Shown piece by piece: positions 1-9,475 of a stretch of 64,000 nt of DNA. The stretch's first letter is position 1, and every line of letters begins with the position of its first letter. The position numbers were made by a program, and so were the translations under genes. Origin of the DNA: Theristus sp. LFF4_11 (Eukaryota; Nematoda; Chromadorea; Monhysterida; Xyalidae); the NCBI GenBank assembly GCA_030248135.1, contig JASANC010001245.1, positions 45,117-109,116 of the forward strand, in the 5' to 3' direction. The notes under the pieces are model-generated. The model was not told where the DNA came from. It searched no databases and saw nothing but the letters and a program-made list of their open reading frames with translations.

Positions 1-72
1 TGCAAGCATCGTCACTGCTTACATGTATTTATTGTGTTTCAATGTTTTCATTGGTGAAGTGTGTCTTTTCAG

Positions 73-813
73 ACTTCGCCAAATACCACAGCTTATGCAA
101 TAAACAAAATGCAACAACCACCACAACAACAAAGTGCCAGCGGACACGCTAAGGGTGGAGGCAATAGTGCTCCAAAAGCACCGCCAGTAGCACGCGTTTG
201 GTCGCCCCCACCGGATCAGCCGCAGATCAGACCAATCGTTCAGATGGGCACCGGCTTTCTACCGCAGGACAAAGCAATGCGAGCTCATGTACGTTCAATC
301 TGTATGGTTTAACTGGTTATCATTATTGCCAGTTTTTGAACTTTGAGCGACGCGTGATGTAAGTAATCAAGAAGAGCAGAGGCGTATAATTTAAAGGGGT
401 AAATTCGGTGGAAATTTACCGTGGGATGACAAAGCTTAGGATCAAAGGAGCACTGATGCGCTTCGTAACGACATACACAAATGTACGTCACTTCGTAGTA
501 ACACCGACGCAGCGTTACTGCCGGATAGCATCGTCCATTGTTGCAGTTGGAACAACAAAAACAGCAACGCAAACGCGCCCCTCGATTCACACTGGAGCAG
601 CTTCGCGCCTCCGACGGCGTGATACCGGTGCAGTCAGGCACCAATCAGTTCGCGACGCAACGTGGCATGACGCCGTTCGGTGGGCCACGTGACGTCGTCA
701 GAAGTGTGCCGTTGCATCGGCTCGTGGACGAGTACGCACCACAGCAGCAGCTGGCACAGCACCTCATCGCACAGCCAGACCAACCGTTGCAATATCAACA
801 ACCGCATCAGTGA
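73..813 (+). CDS. Calponin-repeat protein, last two exons (5' partial)
   Basis: The gene enters from the left edge. Exon 73-288 follows a cttttcag acceptor and ends at CAT|gtacgt; exon 547-813 follows ttgttgcag and ends in TGA. Both junctions are phase 0, giving 160 C-terminal residues. The second exon holds one calponin repeat (SGTNQFATQRGMTPFGGPR) preceded by FTLEQLRASDGVIP, the arrangement found at the C terminus of calponin and transgelin actin-binding proteins. The first exon is rich in Gln, Pro and Ala and has no clear domain; the calponin-homology domain would lie upstream of the window. The tail after the repeat is Gln-rich. An ATTAAA at 861 is a likely poly(A) signal. Expected role, from the family: binding actin filaments in muscle or cytoskeleton. 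Confidence 0.75.
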
Positions 814-1172
814 CTACCCAATGCAACACGTCTGCGTCGTAGGACTGGCACCCTTTTTTCATTAAAATCTAGTTTTTCAACTTTCGTTTTCACACATTCA
901 ATTTTTGACGTCAGCAAACCAATGCATATCAACTGTTGAAGGTAACCTTTAACTATTGCTTTGATTTCACGATTGATTGTGATTTTTTGCATTGAATCTT
1001 TATGCGAGGTTGTGTTTTTGTCATTTTGCTTTCAAAATGAAATTCACTGAGGCTGCATTTTATTCTTTAACACTTTATTTTACAGTAATCATATCATTTC
1101 AACTTGGATTGTAAGATACAGTAAGCTCCGAATATAATGAAAATAATTAAACCAAAAGACACATTAGTTTTT

Positions 1173-2443
1173 TTAATTCCATTGGGCTGGGAGCTCGCTA
1201 TAGCGGCTATGGCGGTCTGGGCACTCACAATAAAGTGCGTCGTCGCCAAGCATGCCCTCAGCTCCAGGCGCACCCATTTCTCCCTGAATGCCGACACGTC
1301 CCTGGTAGCCGGCTAAACCCTGTTCACCCCGTTGTCCAGGTGGACCGACCGTCTGATCTTTTCCGTTTGGACCCTTCTCACCTGGTGGACCCTATAAATG
1401 CTAAGATTATGTTATTGAACTACACATGTAGTTTCTTCTGTTAAAAAATCAAAATGGAACTTTCGTGAGAGCGTATCAAGTTCAGAGGCTGTGTGTTCAA
1501 ACCTTGATTCCTGGTTTGCCCTTTGGACCCGGTTCTGTGATGTATTTCGTGCCATTTTCACCATCATCGCCTGGTTCTCCCATTTTTCCATCGGCGCCAG
1601 CACGGCCGGGACGGCCCATTTCTCCTGGAGTACCGGGGTTGCCGTCCAATCCGTTCATACCTGACATACCCGCCGCACCTTGACGACCCCTAGGTCCTAA
1701 ACGAAGTAAAAAAATGAAACCGAATTGAAAATAGAAAAGTAGCAACGTCCTACCGGTTCGTCCTGTAGGTCCAGTTTCGCCAACTGGACCATTCGGGCAG
1801 TGGAAGCATTTGTCGGTCTGTTGCTCTATTGCCAGATCCTGAAATTGTTAGTTGATCAGCTGATCAGGGTTTTTGAAAAACCAAATTAACTGAGATAAAT
1901 TCGGAAATATACATGTTAAATCTAGGTGTATTTCAAATAATACAACAGACCGCCGCATTCGTTCCATCAGTGCCCGCACGCCCGTCTGAACCTCGGTTGC
2001 CTTTGGCACCTGGTCTCCCCGGTTCCCCTGGCTCGCCATACGGACAATTGTTCATTTGACTACATGCTACAACGTCGTTTTTTATTTCATATTCCGACAT
2101 TACAAAACAAATTGAATCACTGTTTATTTTAATTTACCGCAGATTGAGCCGCTCACTTGACGCGTTTTGCGGACGAATAACGGGCGGATGACGAGTTTTT
2201 GGTGGCTGGCGTCTACCATGCCCTGTAAAAATGCTGGTTTGCGATGATATGTCGCATCGAACATGGGTCATGACAGTCGACCAACAAACAAACCTGAAAC
2301 TCAAGCATTTCCTGATCGAGCTCAAGCCAAGTTTGTTCGATCTCATTCACGATCATGGGTATTAGAACGATACAAGCGAGTATTGTGGACACACTGAACA
2401 GTGTCGCAACGCAAGTAGTAAGCCGCACAGTTTCTGCGCCCAT
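1173..2443 (-). CDS. Cuticle collagen 1 (six exons, 282 aa)
   Basis: Exons in reading order: 2443-2294, 2222-2138, 2066-1951, 1838-1754, 1696-1503, 1391-1173. All junctions are GT-AG and phases agree (849 nt). The start is the ATG of MGAETVRL; an in-frame ATG eight codons upstream is possible, but the second collagen begins at the matching position. Residues 1-50 form the nematode cuticle collagen N-terminal domain with a membrane-spanning signal anchor. Exon 2 carries a basic RKTR processing site, then Cys-flanked Gly-X-Y blocks: a short one after NNCPYGEPG, CFHCPNGPVG, a long uninterrupted block, and a C-terminal end with CECP. Such proteins are secreted by hypodermis, trimerise and are cross-linked into cuticle. 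A reverse-strand AATAAA at 1078-1073 is about 95 bp past the stop. Confidence 0.9.
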
Positions 2444-3427
2444 AATTCTGTTTTTCGACAATCGCAAAATATGAAAACTTCGTATTGGTTCGTATGAACA
2501 AATGTAAACTTTTCCTTGAAGTTTTGTTAACTGAGTGGCATTGGTGATGCATATTTATATGCTCGAGTGCAAGATGATTGCAGGTCACGTTTGTTGTTTG
2601 TTTCATAATCACATGGCATGCGTTTCGTAAATTTTCAAAAATTCAGAGCGCTTGGTTTCTGATAACATATATTTTGTGCGTATTTGAAATCAGTGACAAT
2701 TACACTCGAGCACCAATAATCACATGCACAATTTGTTTTTTTTTCTGAACACCAATTTTACACGCCCCATGCACATCTGGATAAAACCGCGCAAATGCAA
2801 TAAATTACTTCCGTTAATGTTGTGTGTAAAGTGAGCAAAACTTCTGACGACCTTTCAGACGCGATGTGAAACAGGCCAGCAAAGCCGCAATTTGACAATG
2901 CATTTTAAAAAATTTCGAGGTCAAATTGATAAAACGTGACAATTTGAACGAACATCAATGATGGATGAACGTTGATTTGACGTGGCGGAACTGCAACAAT
3001 GTTTTTGTGCCTTTCACACTGACCGCAAATAAAAACTTCCGAATAGATAGATGTATCCTATTGTCGATCTGAAGCTGTGTGTGATCTGTAACTGAAATAC
3101 TAACATCAGTTCCACTTACATTAAGACTAAAACATGACTTAAAGTTACTAATGTGCGCAGTCGGCAGTTCTCAACACCAGGATTGTTTCAGTCTGGAACT
3201 ATTTGGTTTTTTGAATTTCTGAAGGTCTTTAGAAAGCGTACTGGAATTATACTTATTTCCGATACTGAAAATGAATTTACTTTTTTTCTGAAAAGCCACA
3301 ATCTTTTTAAATTGCAAAAAAATGTCAAATTTTGTCTAAGGAAAAGTACCAGAAGATGGCATACATTTTCTATCAACCGTCAACGGGAGAGGGTATATTT
3401 CCACAGGAAAAGATGCCCCTTATCTTT
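2444..3427. other. Intergenic: upstream region of collagen 1, no gene seen
   Basis: AT-rich sequence directly upstream of the minus-strand collagen start, so it should contain its promoter. Short open frames are present on both strands but none has splice or domain support. I could not pick out a convincing TATA box or a named transcription-factor site. Confidence 0.5.
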
Positions 3428-3910
3428 GGGAGAAGTACTCCCATGTGGCCCACTCAATATCTTTCGAGATAGGGTACTCCCGTGGGGTAAGGTACCCGGT
3501 ATTTTTCGTGATAGGGGACTCCCGTGGAGTAAGATACAGGGTATCTTCAGGAATAAGGTACTCTCGCGGGGCAAGGTACCCGGTAAATTTCGGAATAGGG
3601 TACTCTCGCGAAGGAAGGTACCCGGTATTTTTTAGAATAGGGGGCTCGCGTGGGGTAAGGTACCTGGTTTAGGATAGGGTACTCCCGCGGAGTAAGGTAC
3701 CCGGTATCTTTCGGGATACCCGCAGAATAAAGTAGCCGGTATATTTCGGGATAGGGTACTCCTGCGGGGTGACGTATCCGGTATTTTTCGAGAGAAGGTA
3801 CTCCCACGGGGTAAGCTGCCCAGGATCTTTCGGCGCAGAGTACTCCCACGAGGGGACGTGCTTGATATCTGACGGGAGCGGGTACTCCCACAAGGAGGGG
3901 AGGTGCTTGA
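3428..3910. repeat. 42-bp minisatellite, about 12 copies
   Basis: The core GGGTACTCCCGYGGGGTAAG recurs near 3434, 3475, 3517, 3559, 3600, 3676, 3755, 3797, 3840 and 3881, with some shortened copies in between. The unit is about 42 bp, a multiple of three, so several frames on both strands stay open through it. On the plus strand this reads as a GYSRGVRYPV-type peptide repeat, on the minus strand as a VPYSEIYR-type repeat. No start, splice site or signal peptide supports translation, so it is called a tandem repeat rather than a gene. Confidence 0.85.
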
Positions 3911-4128
3911 TTTTGGTAAGGAATGTATTGAGACCAAACTTGGGTAGTATGTTGGACCCAAGAACGGGGTTGCATGTCAACGTTGCGTCAGCGACAGCGG
4001 AGTACAACTGCGCATAAATGTTCGAGGACTACACTGCAATTCAATACATTTATGGTGATGTGCAAAACGTATAGCGCACAAAAAATGTGAGTTGGTATTT
4101 GTTCAATAAATCTTTGCCAAGTGACAGG

Positions 4129-4258
4129 TGTAACGAACGTTTGTTCTAGTCGCCGTTAGAGGGCGCAACGGGCGCCCCGCCCACTCTTTATTTATGATTT
4201 TTGTTTCTTTTCTTGTTTGGCTTTCGAGGTCAGTTGAATAAAGAACCACCACGTTACA
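4129..4258 (+). repeat. 5' LTR of the gypsy-like element
   Basis: 130 bp, base-for-base identical to the copy at 7809-7938, with TG...CA ends. It contains ACTCTTTATTTATG near its middle and GAATAAAGAA (AATAAA) about 20 bp from the end, consistent with promoter and polyadenylation functions of an LTR. Confidence 0.93.
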
Positions 4259-4260
4259 TC

Positions 4261-4278
4261 TGGTGCCTGTGGGTGGAA
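4261..4278 (+). other. Candidate primer-binding site
   Basis: TGGTGCCTGTGGGTGGAA begins two bases after the 5' LTR. A TGG start at this spacing is expected for a site complementary to the CCA end of a tRNA. I did not identify the tRNA. Confidence 0.55.
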
Positions 4279-4399
4279 GGCAGTGGAAAGCGGTGGAAGA
4301 GAAGGAGAATACAGAGTCCATCGCACTGGAGTGCGAAAAATAGTGAAGGGCCGAAAAAGCGCAGCAAGGCGCAGAGGGCGACCAGTCCCCAAAATAAAA

Positions 4400-4735
4400 A
4401 AACTGGAAATCGTGGACAAATCGTCCCAAAAAGCCGGCAAAAAGTTTCAACAATTGAAACGAGAGGGCGGACAGCCCCAAAATAATTGAAATTGTAGCGC
4501 GCGGGCAAAAATAGCCTTGAATTGAAATAAAGCGCGCGGGCAAAAGCCCAATATAAATCGAATTCAAACGGTCCAAAAAATTGAAATTGACGGCAGAAAG
4601 CCTCAGGACCTTGAAATACCAGGCAAAACGGCCTGAAGAAAACTGAAATTACGGGCAGAAGACCCGAAATAATGGTTGGTTGAAATCCACCAAGAATTGA
4701 ATTCAACGGCCCGGGCAGATAGCCCTAGATTGCAG
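4400..4735 (+). repeat. Degenerate repeats in the retroelement leader
   Basis: The leader between the 5' LTR and gag holds a loose series of units of the form GAAATT...GGGCAAAA-GCCC, for example near 4463, 4504, 4537, 4587, 4620, 4652 and 4712. The purine-rich GGGCARAWRGCCC pieces are small imperfect inverted repeats. Role unknown; packaging or leader RNA structure would be a guess. Confidence 0.5.
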
Positions 4736-5300
4736 ACTCTGTATTGTTCTTCATTCCCGCGTTCCCTCTTTGCCTTCACTGTTCAACTCATTTATTCCAT
4801 ATTTGTCATTTCTGTTGTTGTATTTTGAATTTTGAGGTCATTTTATCCAATCCAAGCCACAACATTTATATTCACTCATCTTCTTGATTCAGCTCTTAGC
4901 TTTCTGATCACCATGCCAGTTATTTCTCACAACGCAGAGCCAGTCACAGTGTAGCACGCTTGCAAAAACTGTTGTTGAGCGTGTGATCAAAAAAAACCGT
5001 TGTTGAGCGTGCGATCAAGAATTTTACACTGTTACACTGTTGTGTGCACCTGCGAGCTATTTAAAAAAAAGCAACCCAGCTTATCCGGTAAACTCGCTTA
5101 TCTATTCAGCTCCTTTGTATGTAAACTCCAGCTTTGTTGCAGACACAACAAAACAAGAAGAATTTTCTCGATTTTAAACAACGAAAACATTTTCTTTTGA
5201 TTCTGCATTGGTATTCTGATTCATATTCCGTGTTGTTGAAGAGGGGTTTTATCGTAACCATCCGTGCTCGTTTTTCTTGTTCATATTGGTAACTGGCCTT

Positions 5301-6074
5301 ATGAACGTGAACGCTCGTGACCAGCGCGCTGATGCGCGAGGCACAGCACGAACATTAGCTGAACTTCAACAAGAGAATGCAGAAATGGCGGCACGATTAG
5401 CAGAATTGCACGCTGCTCAAGGCATAAATGCCAATACTGCGCCAGTCGTTGAAATCAGTAACGTCCCAATTGAACCATTCTCAGAAAGTACCGAATCGCA
5501 AACGTTTTCTGAGTGGCTGGACGATTACATACTGACCGCGCAGCATCGCGGCTGGCCGGAAACAAAGCGTGTTGAATCACTGCCGCTTTTCTTGATTGGC
5601 CCGGCTAGGCGCGCGTACCGTAGGCAATCTGCTGCTGTGCGAGGCGATTTCAAACAGATCACAGACAGTTTGAAACAGTGGCTAGACCCACCAGACCCGG
5701 ACAAAAACAGTGTCAATGATCTGTTTGGCCGCCGAATGCGACCAACTGAAACTGTAACGTCTTTCGCGGACGATATATTTCGTTTGGTTCAGGGCGCTTT
5801 TGCTGTACCGCAATTCACAGTTGAACAGCAAGACAAAATTGCCAGAGATGCATTTTCAAAATATTTACGCCCAGAGTTGCGCGATAAAGTCCGTGACAAG
5901 AATTGTCCGACATTTGACGAAACAGTGCGTTGCGCCAAGCAACTAGAACAGCGCATGCGTTTGGACGAACGCGATGGCGTTTGCGTTTCAACTGCTGGAG
6001 CTCAGTCAGCGAGCGCGCAGCCAAATCAAAATCAAAATGAAATCTATTATGACCAAAAAGCACTTAACCGGTAG
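5301..6074 (+). CDS. Gag-like protein of the gypsy-like element (257 aa)
   Basis: Start chosen at ATG 5301 (MNVNARDQR); the frame is open from a TTG at 5277 but ATG is more likely. The N terminus is a short coiled-coil-like stretch (LAELQQENAEMAARLAELHA). It is followed by a retrotransposon capsid-like region with FSEWLDDYI and LPLFLIGPARRAYRR at about residues 60-110, as in Ty3/gypsy Gag proteins, and a Cys-poor C terminus. No CCHC zinc knuckle is visible. The frame stops at 6074, overlapping the +1-frame pol remnant, at or next to the internal deletion. Assembles the cytoplasmic particle in related elements. Confidence 0.8.
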   Translation: MNVNARDQRADARGTARTLAELQQENAEMAARLAELHAAQGINANTAPVVEISNVPIEPFSESTESQTFSEWLDDYILTAQHRGWPETKRVESLPLFLIGPARRAYRRQSAAVRGDFKQITDSLKQWLDPPDPDKNSVNDLFGRRMRPTETVTSFADDIFRLVQGAFAVPQFTVEQQDKIARDAFSKYLRPELRDKVRDKNCPTFDETVRCAKQLEQRMRLDERDGVCVSTAGAQSASAQPNQNQNEIYYDQKALNR

Positions 6075-7575
6075 AATGTCACGGTGTCAAGCAGCTCTGC
6101 TGGACTTTGACATCGAAATTCGATACAGACCCGGAGCGAAAAATCATGCTGATCCGCTCAGCAGATACCCGATTGATGACAACACCCATGTCATTTCATC
6201 GGCTGGCCCGGATGACAATCCAGACGAGCCCGCGTTGTGTCCGGCAGCGGTGCGCGAACAACAACATCTTGTCCGCTGGATGCACGAGTTGTTGTCGTTC
6301 CTCAGTGATGGCACTGTCCCATCAACAATAAGAAACGCATCGCACTTCAAAGAGACAGCACAACTGTACAAAGTTCGAGACGGTTTGCTGTATCGGAGAG
6401 CGAAAGTGACAAGGCAATCACGAACGGACCCTTACCGTTTGGTGATTCCACCGAATCTTCGAGAAACGGTGATGACCGCATGTCACAATGATGTCACCGG
6501 AGCCCATATGGGCGTGACAAAAACATTCGAAAAAGTGGCATCACGCTACTATTGGCCCAAGTTGTTCGAGAGCATCGCACAATGGGTTAGCTCCTGCGAG
6601 CTTTGCGCACGGCGCAAGCAGCCATTACAAGCACCACGGGCGCCAATGGTGCCGATGGAAGTCATGCCAACGCCATTCCATCGGGTAGGCATGGATTTTA
6701 AAGAGATGCCATTGACATACAGTGGCAACAAGTGGCTGCTAGTAGTGGTGTGCTACTGGACAAAGTGGGTTGAAGCGTTCCCACTTAAAGACGCAAAGGC
6801 AGAAACAGTGGCACAAGTGTTCGTGAATGAAATCATGGCACGCCACGGCGTTGTCCGAGAGATCGTGACCGATCAAGGAACCTCGTTTGTGAACAAGGTG
6901 CTGGAGGAAGTGTGCGAAGTAATGGGAACAATGCAAATTCGCACCACACCAGCACACGCACAGACAGATGGTCTTTGTGAACGCCAAAACCGTACTATCG
7001 GCCAAGCTCTGAGTTTCTATTTGGAAACCAAACACAGACAGCGCGACTGGGATCGCTGGTTGAACTTGCTGTTGTTTGCTATGCGCAGCAGTGTGCAGGA
7101 ATCAACCCGCGAATCGCCATTTTTCATGTTGTATCACCGGGACCCTGTGCTCCCGATCGACACGGTTCTGCACGAGGCGGACCGTCGATACGTCGATGTA
7201 CCAACGTACAAACAGGAAATGGTCTGGGCAATGAATGACTGCTGGAGTGCTGCCGAAAAGGCCGTTTCGGCAGCACAAGCACGGCAGAAAAGGAACTACG
7301 ATAAAACAGTCACCGACATGCAGTACCAGGTCGGCGATCGAGTGCTTTTGCACAGTGACGTGGTTCCGCCTGGACAGTCGCGAAAATTGTCGCTCCCGTA
7401 CACGGGTAACTATCGGATCATAGAGATCAAGTTCCCGGACGCAAAAATTCAATCAATCGACCATCCCCGAAAGAAACCAAGATTCGTGCACATCAACCGA
7501 CTAAAGCACGCGCCGGCACCTTACGTGCCGCGTTTGATGAAGAAAGAAATCGATGAAGAGGAGACCGTCAAGTGA
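6062..7575 (+). pseudogene. Pol remnant: end of RNase H plus integrase
   Basis: The recognisable pol part starts at about 6062 in the +1 frame relative to gag, with the last RNase H stretch (DFDIEIRYRPGAKNHADPLS). An integrase zinc finger follows (H..H near 6480-6510, CELC near 6597). The integrase core is complete: Asp at 6694 (GMDF), Asp at 6871 (VTDQG) and Glu at 6979 (CERQNR), with the usual D-35-E spacing. A C-terminal GPY/F-like module ends the protein (LPYTGNYRI). The 500 or more residues of protease, reverse transcriptase and early RNase H normally found between gag and this point are absent, while the integrase frame itself has no stop. It is therefore a truncated polyprotein, possibly expressed by frameshift, not a decayed one. 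Confidence 0.88.
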
Positions 7576-7789
7576 AAAAAATTTGAACCAATTCGATTCT
7601 TAATTGATTTTGAATTTTGATTCAGCGAAAACTGAAAATTACATGATTTGTTACTTGACATGAATTTTGTTGTTTTATGATGTTCTGTTAATTTTTATTA
7701 TTAACCTTTCAGTCCCTTACAACGTTACCATCCGTTTTTTTTGATTCTCCATCTTTTGTATTTCATCCGTAATTTTTTTGTTGCCGTCC

Positions 7790-7801
7790 AAAAAAAAGGG
7801 G
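7790..7801 (+). other. Polypurine tract of the gypsy-like element
   Basis: AAAAAAAGGGG lies just upstream of the 3' LTR, the expected position of the plus-strand primer for reverse transcription. Confidence 0.7.
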
Positions 7802-7808
7802 CGTCAGG

Positions 7809-7938
7809 TGTAACGAACGTTTGTTCTAGTCGCCGTTAGAGGGCGCAACGGGCGCCCCGCCCACTCTTTATTTATGATTTTTGTTTCTTTTCTTGTTTGG
7901 CTTTCGAGGTCAGTTGAATAAAGAACCACCACGTTACA
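7809..7938 (+). repeat. 3' LTR of the gypsy-like element
   Basis: Identical to the 5' LTR over all 130 bp. It is followed by CAGG, matching the four bases before the 5' LTR. Confidence 0.93.
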
Positions 7939-7942
7939 CAGG

Positions 7943-8427
7943 AATGGTCTTATAATCAGCTAGTGTAAATGAATTTACTTTTGTAGCCAGAGAACATTTT
8001 GCAAAAGTCCTCCCTCTCCCCCTCCCCGGAAAATCTTGAAAACGGTTGTTCTAGCTATCTATTCAACACTTAAATTTTCCGAAACAATTTTTATAATTTA
8101 CTTTAGTAGTTTTCAGTTATTCCTTGGGATTTTCCTACTTACAGTTCCATTCGAGACTAATACTACCCTCAGGGAAACAACAATGGGAGACCTGCGAATT
8201 CAAAAGATGTGTTGACATCTGTACAGCTTACATCCAGCTATTTCTACTGGTTATCAACTCTATTGGTTCGACTAATGCCCAAAACTTGTTTGATCCATTT
8301 CTAATTTCTGCTTTTACCTTGTTTCATTTTTGATTGCAGCTTAGCAAATGGTGCAACTTTCAAGTTTCAGTAGAGGATTCGTCAGCTCACATGAAAACTA
8401 TTTTCATACCACAACTTTCAATGTATA
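7943..8427. other. Intergenic, nothing recognised
   Basis: AT-rich sequence between the retroelement and a foldback MITE. Short frames at 8124-8333 and 8334-8543 have no domain or splice support. Confidence 0.5.
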
Positions 8428-9219
8428 CAGTCGAACTCAATAAAATGTGGAATCAGCTGATTGGTCGGCCGAGGGGAGGCTGCTTACAGTCCGCACCCTT
8501 CTTTTTCGTAAATCTGGATACTATTGAAACGTGTTTCTTTTGAATGAGTGTGAATTTCCAGCACCCTTTTCACGCTAAAAATAAACTGAAAATGTTAGAG
8601 ACTTCAAAATTCAGATTTTTTTAAATCAACAGCTCAAAATGTATTTTTTGTTTGATGACGACGACGACGACGTCGTCGCCTAATTTTTGCGTGTGAATTG
8701 AAAGTCAAAAGCTTGAAAGGAATGCGCTGTGTATGGTTTGCTGCGTGCACCAAGTAATTGAACACAGCAGCTTACCAAAAACAACTTGAAAACGGTGAAA
8801 ATGAAAGATGAAAGCAAAGTCGTCGTCGTGTCGTCGTCGTCCGCAAAGTCGGAACGCGCTTTTTTAATTGCGGACGCATGTCGATCGGTCAGGTAGGAAT
8901 GAAACCCCCTTCAGCTGGCTACACAGCGCACTCATTTCAGGCTTTTGTCTTTCAGTTCACATGCAAAAATTAGACGACGTCGTCGTCGTCAATAAAAAAT
9001 GCATTTTGAGCTGTTGAATAAAAAAATCTGAATTTCGCAGTCTCCAACCCTTTGAGTTTATTTTTAGCATGAAAAGGGTGCTGGAAATTCACATTCATTC
9101 AAAAGAAACACGTTTCAATAGAATCCAGATCTACGAAAAAAGAAGGATGCGGAGTGTGAGCAGCTTAATTCCCCTCAGCCGACCAATCAGCTGATTCCAC
9201 ATTTTATTGAGTTCGACTG
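8428..9219. mobile_element. Foldback MITE, copy 1 (792 bp)
   Basis: Begins CAGTCGAACTCAATA and ends with the inverse TATTGAGTTCGACTG, with TA on both sides (8426-8427 and 9220-9221). The inverted arms extend about 280 bp and include GGAATCAGCTGATTGGTCGG and stretches of GACGAC triplets near 8660, 8820 and 8970. No transposase frame is present. A second copy lies at 41611-42380. TA duplication suggests a Tc1/mariner-superfamily source. Confidence 0.85.
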
Positions 9220-9475
9220 TACATGCTTCTCTGCTTATTGTATTGCGCAACCGCAATCATCTGTGCATTGCATGAAGTTTTACTATAAGTTCAAATAATC
9301 CTCATGTTTAAAAATTTCTTATCGTGCACAAATAAAGCATTGAAATCATACAGTCCCATACATCAAAAAATCCTAATAAAGCATACATACATAAATACGG
9401 ATTACAAATTACGATAAAAACTGGAAGTTTTGTTTGTGTGTTAAAAAATAGAAATGTTAAAAAAAGTGCGACAAT

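Larger units (their letters stand above)
4129..7938 (+). mobile_element. Ty3/gypsy-like LTR retrotransposon, internally deleted
   Basis: Two identical 130-bp LTRs (TGTAAC...GTTACA) flank a 3.55-kb internal region. The 4-bp sequence CAGG borders the left LTR (4125-4128) and the right LTR (7939-7942) and is the likely target duplication. CAGG also happens to sit just inside the 3' LTR, so the exact LTR start is slightly ambiguous. A primer-binding-site candidate follows the 5' LTR and a polypurine tract precedes the 3' LTR. Gag is intact. Pol retains only the last part of RNase H and all of integrase; protease and reverse transcriptase are gone. Identical LTRs imply a recent insertion, so this deletion derivative was probably copied by proteins supplied by a complete relative. 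Confidence 0.9.

Noticed and set aside
3153..3635. 160-codon plus-strand frame into the minisatellite.
   Set aside because: Its start is AT-rich noncoding sequence and its end is the 42-bp repeat; no domain or splice support.
4103..4706. Minus-strand frames of 150 and 157 codons across the 5' LTR and leader.
   Set aside because: They are antisense to the retroelement leader and LTR; no domain seen.
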